A stretch of DNA of 9,161 bases from Thiomonas sp. (GTDB taxonomy: Bacteria; Pseudomonadota; Gammaproteobacteria; Burkholderiales; Burkholderiaceae), in NCBI GenBank assembly GCA_027443745.1, contig DAIAZB010000065.1, forward strand, positions 1 to 9,161. Direction: 5' to 3'. Below the pieces are notes generated by a model that had not been told where the DNA came from, did no database searches, and was given only the letters and a program-made list of their open reading frames with translations. Shown piece after piece: positions 6,854-9,161 of the stretch. A program made the translations under genes and the position numbers. Each line of letters begins with the position of its first letter. Positions within the stretch are counted from its first letter, which is position 1.

Positions 6854-7258
6854 ATGCGTCGCGTTTTCAAGACTCGTCACTTCGCGCGATGGTCGCGCAA
6901 AGCTGTGCTGACGGACGCGGCGTTGTGCCAAGCCGTGGATGAGATGTTGAACGGCTTGATCGATGCCGATTTGGGTGGCAACGTGCTCAAGAAACGTGTC
7001 GCGATGCCTGGGCGGGGCAAGAGCGCGGGCGCACGCGTCCTGGTCGCCACGCGCAAGGCTGACCGATGGTTCTTCGTGTTCGGGTTCGAGAAGAACGAGC
7101 GCGCGAGCGTTTCGCCAACTGAGCTTGAGGCGCTGCAAGAACAGGCGCGTGCGTTGTTGGCGCTGTCGGGTGTGCAATTGGACGCCGCAGTGGAACACGG
7201 AGCGTTACAGGAGGTCTGCCATGACGGCCAAGCAGAAGGCGAAAAGTCGCATCCTTGA
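6854..7258 (+). CDS. higB: RelE/HigB-like toxin (PF06296 type), toxin-first TA pair
   Basis: A 134-residue protein. FKTRHFARWSRKAVLTDAAL at the N-terminus, NGLIDADLGGNVLKKRVAMPG (about 33-53), then ARVLVATRKADRWFFVFGFEKNERA (about 59-83) and a leucine-rich LEALQEQARALLAL helix match the PF06296 RelE-type toxin family. These are usually about 110-125 residues and act as ribosome-dependent or free mRNA endonucleases. The C-terminal dozen residues overlap the antitoxin start and may not matter. The start codon lies only five bases after the -10 box with no Shine-Dalgarno sequence, so translation is probably leaderless. The antitoxin gene overlaps its end by 38 bases. The toxin-antitoxin order is typical of HigBA-like systems. 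Function is inferred from family. Confidence 0.85.
   Translation: MRRVFKTRHFARWSRKAVLTDAALCQAVDEMLNGLIDADLGGNVLKKRVAMPGRGKSAGARVLVATRKADRWFFVFGFEKNERASVSPTELEALQEQARALLALSGVQLDAAVEHGALQEVCHDGQAEGEKSHP
7209..7214 (+). promoter_or_regulatory. Shine-Dalgarno site fixing the antitoxin start
   Basis: AGGAGG lies six bases before the ATG at 7221, inside the toxin gene. It selects 7221 over upstream in-frame starts (such as 6963) that would give a long unrelated N-terminus. It contrasts with the toxin gene, which has no such site. Confidence 0.8.
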
Positions 7259-7544
7259 GGCGGTCCACGAGACGGCGCAGGATCTGCATCGTCTCGGGTT
7301 CATCGACAAGCGCAAGCAACGCAAGTTCGATGCGCTGTGCCTCGAGCCCATCCCAAGCTATGACGCCGAGCAGATTCGCGCGCTGCGCGAGCGGGTCAAG
7401 CTCAGTCAGGCCGTGCTGGCCTCGGTGCTCAACACAAGCGCCTCGGCGGTGCGCAAGTGGGAAATCGGCGAGAAGCGCCCGAGCGGACCGTCGCTCAAAC
7501 TGCTCAACCTGCTAGATCGCAAAGGGCTCGAGGCCGTACTCTGA
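7221..7544 (+). CDS. higA: XRE-family antitoxin of the toxin-first pair
   Basis: A 107-residue protein. An N-terminal helical part, about residues 1-45 (LEAVHETAQDLHRLGFIDKRKQRKFDALC), probably wraps the toxin. A helix-turn-helix follows at about 48-90 (IRALRERVKLSQAVLASVLN, then SASAVRKWEIGEKRPSG), and the ending LKLLNLLDRKGLEAVL is typical of this antitoxin family. It should neutralise the upstream RelE-type toxin and repress the operon through the palindrome at 6828-6846. Start choice rests on the AGGAGG at 7209-7214. The stop is followed by a hairpin without a T-run. Confidence 0.88.
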   Translation: MTAKQKAKSRILEAVHETAQDLHRLGFIDKRKQRKFDALCLEPIPSYDAEQIRALRERVKLSQAVLASVLNTSASAVRKWEIGEKRPSGPSLKLLNLLDRKGLEAVL

Positions 7545-7561
7545 GCTCGTCACGCACAACG

Positions 7562-7581
7562 TCCGCGATTTCGGTCGCGGA
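7562..7581 (+). other. Perfect hairpin after the TA operon, no T-run
   Basis: TCCGCGA (7562-7568) pairs with TCGCGGA (7575-7581) around the loop TTTCGG. It begins 18 bases after the antitoxin stop. It lacks a following T-run, so it is not a standard terminator. It could stabilise the 3' end of the TA transcript or be a protein-binding palindrome for the RHH gene 60 bases further on. Confidence 0.4.
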
Positions 7582-7614
7582 GAATTGCGGTGGCAGACCC
7601 TGGAGGTCCTGATT

Positions 7615-7649
7615 CCAGCCCAATTCCTGGAGCGCTATCCATGAGTACC
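7615..7649 (+). repeat. RHH-gene leader repeat, copy 1
   Basis: This 35-base stretch covers the Shine-Dalgarno GGAG (7629-7632), the ATG at 7641 and the first codons. It matches 8873-8907 at about 29 of 35 positions. The core TGGAGCGCTAYCCATGAGYA is nearly identical in both. Confidence 0.6.
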
Positions 7650-7868
7650 TTCACGATTCGACTGCCGGACGACACGGCCGAGCGCTTGAAGACCCTGGCA
7701 CGCTCGCGCAAGCTGAGCGTGAGCAAGCTCATCGAGGAACTGAGCATCCAGGCCATCACGGCTTCCGATGGGGAAGTGCGCTTCAAGGCCTTGGCCGCAC
7801 GCGGTGATGCTGGCCAGGCCTTGGCCATTCTGGACAGGCTGGATGCGAGCGAATCGGCCAGGCGGTGA
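7641..7868 (+). CDS. Orphan RHH antitoxin-like protein (CopG/HicB-type)
   Basis: A 75-residue protein. TFTIRLPD (3-10) is the DNA-contacting beta strand, DTAERLKTLARSRKLSVSKLIEELSIQAI the two RHH helices, and the C-terminal half (EVRFKALAARGDAGQALAILDRLD) is the acidic/alanine-rich helix expected to bind a toxin. The ATG at 7641 has GGAG eight bases upstream. A GTG 51 bases earlier would add a non-homologous lead and is rejected. No toxin gene follows, and a strong terminator ends the unit, so it is an orphan antitoxin, a solitary regulator or the remains of a pair. The name is by family resemblance. Confidence 0.78.
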   Translation: MSTFTIRLPDDTAERLKTLARSRKLSVSKLIEELSIQAITASDGEVRFKALAARGDAGQALAILDRLDASESARR

Positions 7869-8164
7869 GGGCGGGTTGCGAGTCAGCGACCGCGTGTCCG
7901 AGGTGGCTTCACGGCGACCTCCCCGGTCCAGCGAGCCCCGTGACGCGCTAACTCGTGGCGAGAGAGTGCATATCTAGGGGACGCCAGTCTCGAAGCCCGA
8001 GTGGTTCACGCCACTCGGGCTTTTTGGCGTCTGGGGGACGCGGTCGGCGCGTCAAGCTCGCGCGGGATGAAGTCTCGTCGCCTCCGGCTAGCCTCTTGCC
8101 CGAGCCCAGGCGGCGCCACGCCGTGGCGCGCGGACAGCGCAGTGGGGTGGATCCACGGTGGTGC
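7869..8164. other. Gene-free spacer between two convergent units
   Basis: No supported gene. It holds the terminator at 7995-8025 and a 17-base palindrome at 8113-8129 (GCGCCACG-C-CGTGGCGC), which could form a hairpin at the end of the minus-strand TA transcript but has no T-run on that strand. No toxin remnant for the RHH gene is recognisable. Confidence 0.5.
7995..8025 (+). terminator. Strong rho-independent terminator (intact hairpin repeat)
   Basis: A perfect 10-bp stem, GCCCGAGTGG (7995-8004) with CCACTCGGGC (8011-8020), has the loop TTCACG and is followed by TTTTT (8021-8025). ACGCCA (7981-7986) and TGGCGT (8025-8030) can add an outer stem. It ends the transcript of the RHH gene. It is the best-preserved copy of the repeat also seen at 6362 and 6661. 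Confidence 0.85.
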
Positions 8165-8449
8165 TCAGGCAGGTTCGAGTTCGAGGTGCACGCGCTGCCC
8201 CAATGCCGCGGCGATGTTCACCAAGGCGTCCAGCGAAAAGCGTGACAGGCGTCCGCGTAGCAGATCGTTCATGCGCGGCTGCGTGATGCCGCAACGTTGC
8301 GCGGCATCCGCCTGGGTCCATCCGTGGCTGGCCACGATCTGTGCAATGGCCCGCATGAGATCGCTGCGGGCGCGCAGGTTGGCGGCCTGCTCGGGCGTGT
8401 CCGCAATGGCGTCCCAGACGCTCTTGTAGGTATCCGATTGCGCGCTCAT
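8165..8449 (-). CDS. higA: XRE-family antitoxin of the Gp49/HigB pair
   Basis: A 94-residue protein. After an N-terminal segment (MSAQSDTYKSVWDAIADTPEQAANL) comes a helix-turn-helix at about 41-80: IVASHGWTQADAAQRCGITQ, then PRMNDLLRGRLSRFSLDALVNIAAALG, ending RVHLELEPA. This layout matches XRE antitoxins encoded next to Gp49-type HigB toxins, and it probably also represses its own operon. Its start overlaps the toxin stop by ATGA (8446-8449), so it is translationally coupled to the toxin gene. Confidence 0.88.
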   Translation of the reverse strand: MSAQSDTYKSVWDAIADTPEQAANLRARSDLMRAIAQIVASHGWTQADAAQRCGITQPRMNDLLRGRLSRFSLDALVNIAAALGQRVHLELEPA

Positions 8450-8784
8450 GGTGTTCTCCCGGTGATGTCCCGAAAACGCTTGCGAGCCAACGCGACGTCC
8501 TCCCTGGAGGTCGCGCGGGTCTTTTTGTGAAAAGCATGCAGTACATACACGGCGTCATCCAGACGCGCTGTGTAGACCACGCGGTAGGTGCCTGCAGGAT
8601 CCCAGACTCGAAGTTCCTCCACGCCTGGACCGATGGATGGCATGGCCTTGAAGTCATCGGGCTGCTCGCCCCGTTGTACACGATCCAGTTGGAAGCCGGC
8701 ATCCTGTCGGGCCTCGTCCGGAAATGCGCGCAGGGCCTTGAGCGAATCGCCCAGGAAGCGAAGGGGCTTCATGGTTTCGATCAT
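8446..8784 (-). CDS. higB: Phage-derived Gp49/HigB-like toxin (RelE superfamily)
   Basis: A 112-residue protein from the ATG at 8784, or 108 from the ATG at 8772 (MKPLRFLGDSL), which is closer to the usual family start. LRAFPDEARQDAGFQLDRVQRG, PSIGPGVEELRVWDPAGTYRVVYTAR and VYVLHAFHKKTRATSREDVALARKR are the hallmark blocks of PF05973 (Gp49/HigB) toxins, with the conserved basic and aromatic residues of the RelE fold. These proteins cleave mRNA on the ribosome. It forms an operon with the downstream XRE antitoxin, with ATGA overlap. Neither start has a convincing Shine-Dalgarno sequence, and a good -10 (TATGAT on the minus strand, 8780-8785) lies seven bases before the inner ATG, so translation may be leaderless from 8772. 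Confidence 0.88.
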   Translation of the reverse strand: MIETMKPLRFLGDSLKALRAFPDEARQDAGFQLDRVQRGEQPDDFKAMPSIGPGVEELRVWDPAGTYRVVYTARLDDAVYVLHAFHKKTRATSREDVALARKRFRDITGRTP

Positions 8785-8792
8785 ATCAAAAC

Positions 8793-8805
8793 GGATATAA
8801 TCCGT
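8793..8805. promoter_or_regulatory. Short palindrome in the toxin/RHH divergent promoter region
   Basis: CGGATATAATCCG reads nearly the same on both strands: arms CGGAT and ATCCG lie around ATA. On the plus strand it contains a consensus TATAAT (8796-8801), about 100 bases before the truncated RHH leader. On the minus strand it lies just upstream of the HigB start. It could be an operator for the XRE antitoxin and a plus-strand -10 box; no strong -35 is visible on either strand. Confidence 0.4.
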
Positions 8806-8872
8806 CGCGTTGTGGGCTTGTGCTCAGCGGGCCGAGTACGGGCTCTTCCTCGATCATCCGGACGCACGTGCA

Positions 8873-8907
8873 CGAGCCCGATGGCTGGAGCGCTACCCAT
8901 GAGCACC
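8873..8907 (+). repeat. RHH-gene leader repeat, copy 2 (truncated gene start)
   Basis: About 29 of 35 positions match 7615-7649, including GGAG at 8887-8890 with the same 8-base spacing to an ATG at 8899 and the codons ATG-AGC-ACC against ATG-AGT-ACC. After that the similarity stops, close to the IS21 end at about 8918. It looks like the 5' end of a paralogous RHH antitoxin gene cut by the insertion. Confidence 0.55.
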
Positions 8908-8917
8908 CCGATGGCCA
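8899..8917 (+). pseudogene. 5' fragment of a second RHH antitoxin-like gene cut by an IS
   Basis: Only six codons (MSTPMA) remain before the proposed IS boundary. Identification rests on the leader and start-codon similarity to the intact gene at 7641 (MSTF...), not on protein content. The rest should lie beyond the other end of the IS if the insertion was simple. Confidence 0.35.
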
Positions 8918-8918
8918 T

Positions 8919-8956
8919 GTCAAACTGCTCCACCTTTGGCCGGTCAAACTGCTCCA
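8919..8956 (+). repeat. IS21 terminal direct repeats (2 x 14 bp)
   Basis: GTCAAACTGCTCCA occurs at 8919-8932 and again at 8943-8956, separated by CCTTTGGCCG. Multiple terminal repeats are IstA transposase binding sites in IS21-family elements. Confidence 0.75.
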
Positions 8957-8971
8957 GGCAGGACGGCTGGA

Positions 8972-9161
8972 TTATGAGGCATCGGCGGTCACCGCGATGC
9001 GTGCTGCGGCCTCCTTGAGCCGGTAGCTGCGACCCTCGAACTCGAGCATGGTGGCGCGGTGCATGAGGCGGTCGAGGATGGTGGTGGCCATGGTGGCGTC
9101 GCCGAGGTAGCGGCCCCAGTCCTGCACGACGCGGTTGGAGGTCACGACGATGGATCGGCGA
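8972..9161 (-). CDS. istB: IS21-family helper ATPase IstB, C-terminal part (cut by window edge)
   Basis: The reverse strand from 9161 reads SIVVTSNRVVQDWGRYLG, then TTILDRLMHRATMLEFEG, then SYRLKEAAARIA, ending at TAA (8972-8974). These are the sensor and C-terminal blocks of IstB, the AAA+ helper that works with the IstA transposase in target selection. About 62 codons are visible; the start and Walker motifs lie beyond the window. The reading frame is intact as far as seen. Confidence 0.9.
   Translation of the reverse strand, partial: RRSIVVTSNRVVQDWGRYLGDATMATTILDRLMHRATMLEFEGRSYRLKEAAARIAVTADAS

Larger units (their letters stand above)
6376..6942 (+). pseudogene. Damaged HigA-family (XRE) antitoxin frame
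   Basis: The open frame is 188 codons, but only residues 24-93 (bases 6445-6654) look like a HigA-family antitoxin. SQYALAKAIGVPPRRINEIVKG is the helix-turn-helix, followed by QRSITADTLVRLAAFFG and SWMNLQTHCDTELAKERIG. Intact HigA proteins carry an HPGExLxExL-type lead before the HTH and end about 95-105 residues in. Here the lead is KLLGRAQRRRIPGR, while the +1 frame just upstream encodes AEYLAEA, which fits the missing lead, so a small deletion with frameshift is likely. After Q93 the frame runs through a hairpin repeat (6661-6688) and into the promoter and start of the next toxin gene, so the last 95 codons are read-through. No adjacent higB is found. Automated annotation may call the whole frame an intact antitoxin; I favour a remnant. 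Confidence 0.6.
8918..9161. mobile_element. IS21-family insertion sequence, istB-side end (partial)
   Basis: The C-terminus of istB on the minus strand is followed by two direct copies of GTCAAACTGCTCCA (8919-8932 and 8943-8956, 24 bases apart), the multiple terminal repeats typical of IS21 elements. IS21-family ends usually begin 5'-TG, and TGTCAAACTG starts at 8918, so I place the boundary there. istA and the other end lie outside the window, so target duplication cannot be checked. Confidence 0.75.

Noticed and set aside
7868..7955. Short frame after the RHH gene containing RWLHGDLPGPA, reminiscent of the WLHGDL motif of aminoglycoside phosphotransferase-like kinases
   Set aside because: Under 30 codons, with no other kinase motif nearby; most likely chance. 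It could only be raised by a nucleotide match to a real kinase gene.
7995..8020. tRNA T-arm-like hairpin (GTTCAC loop), a possible tRNA fragment or attachment site
   Set aside because: The stem is too long and the rest of a tRNA is absent; the T-run marks it as a terminator.
6362..8034. Integron attC sites, given clustered small genes and repeated hairpins
   Set aside because: The repeats lack the RYYYAAC/GTTRRRY core sites, have a perfect terminator form with a T-run, and the genes lie on both strands with their own promoters.
8088..8702. Minus-strand 204-codon frame overlapping both genes of the right-hand TA pair
   Set aside because: Out of frame with two well-recognised TA genes that overlap by ATGA, and no domain of its own.

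Overview
The window is about 60% GC. Its protein types and upstream signals suggest a beta- or gammaproteobacterial chromosome (Burkholderiales or Xanthomonadales are my best guesses, by inference only). It reads as accessory DNA: a compact putative defence operon bounded by inverted repeats, a lone phosphoesterase gene, a cluster of intact and decayed toxin-antitoxin (TA) modules, and the end of an IS21-family insertion sequence. No tRNA, rRNA or CRISPR array was seen.

Left region (1-4502). Three tightly packed plus-strand genes encode a small ribbon-helix-helix (RHH) protein, an 889-residue protein with a PHP-like front and an SMC/ABC-type ATPase (resembling proteins I recall being called TrlF-like), and a 410-residue Schlafen-AlbA_2 plus HATPase-like protein. 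Genes 1 and 2 overlap by ATGA and genes 2 and 3 are 12 bases apart. A 6-5-6 palindrome lies just before gene 1 and is a plausible operator for it. The whole cassette is enclosed by 71-base inverted repeats (1-71 and 4432-4502; 62 of 71 positions match without gaps). The likely logic is autoregulation by the RHH protein, an ATP-dependent sensor or nuclease, and an AlbA_2 partner. This makes an antiphage or anti-plasmid role reasonable but unproven.

Middle (4558-6048, minus strand). A phospholipase C/acid phosphatase-type phosphoesterase (PF04185-like) stands alone, facing the defence operon, with no visible signal peptide.

Right region (6376-8917). This is a TA cluster: a damaged higA-type antitoxin reading frame; an intact toxin-first pair (PF06296-type RelE/HigB toxin and XRE antitoxin) with a palindromic operator placed inside its promoter; an orphan RHH antitoxin-like gene followed by a strong terminator; an intact minus-strand Gp49/HigB toxin and XRE antitoxin pair; and a second copy of the RHH gene leader that is cut off by an IS21-type end. 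The terminator-like hairpin recurs in degraded form around the damaged higA.

Right edge (8918-9161). The terminal repeats of an IS21-family element and the C-terminal 62 codons of its istB (minus strand) run off the window.
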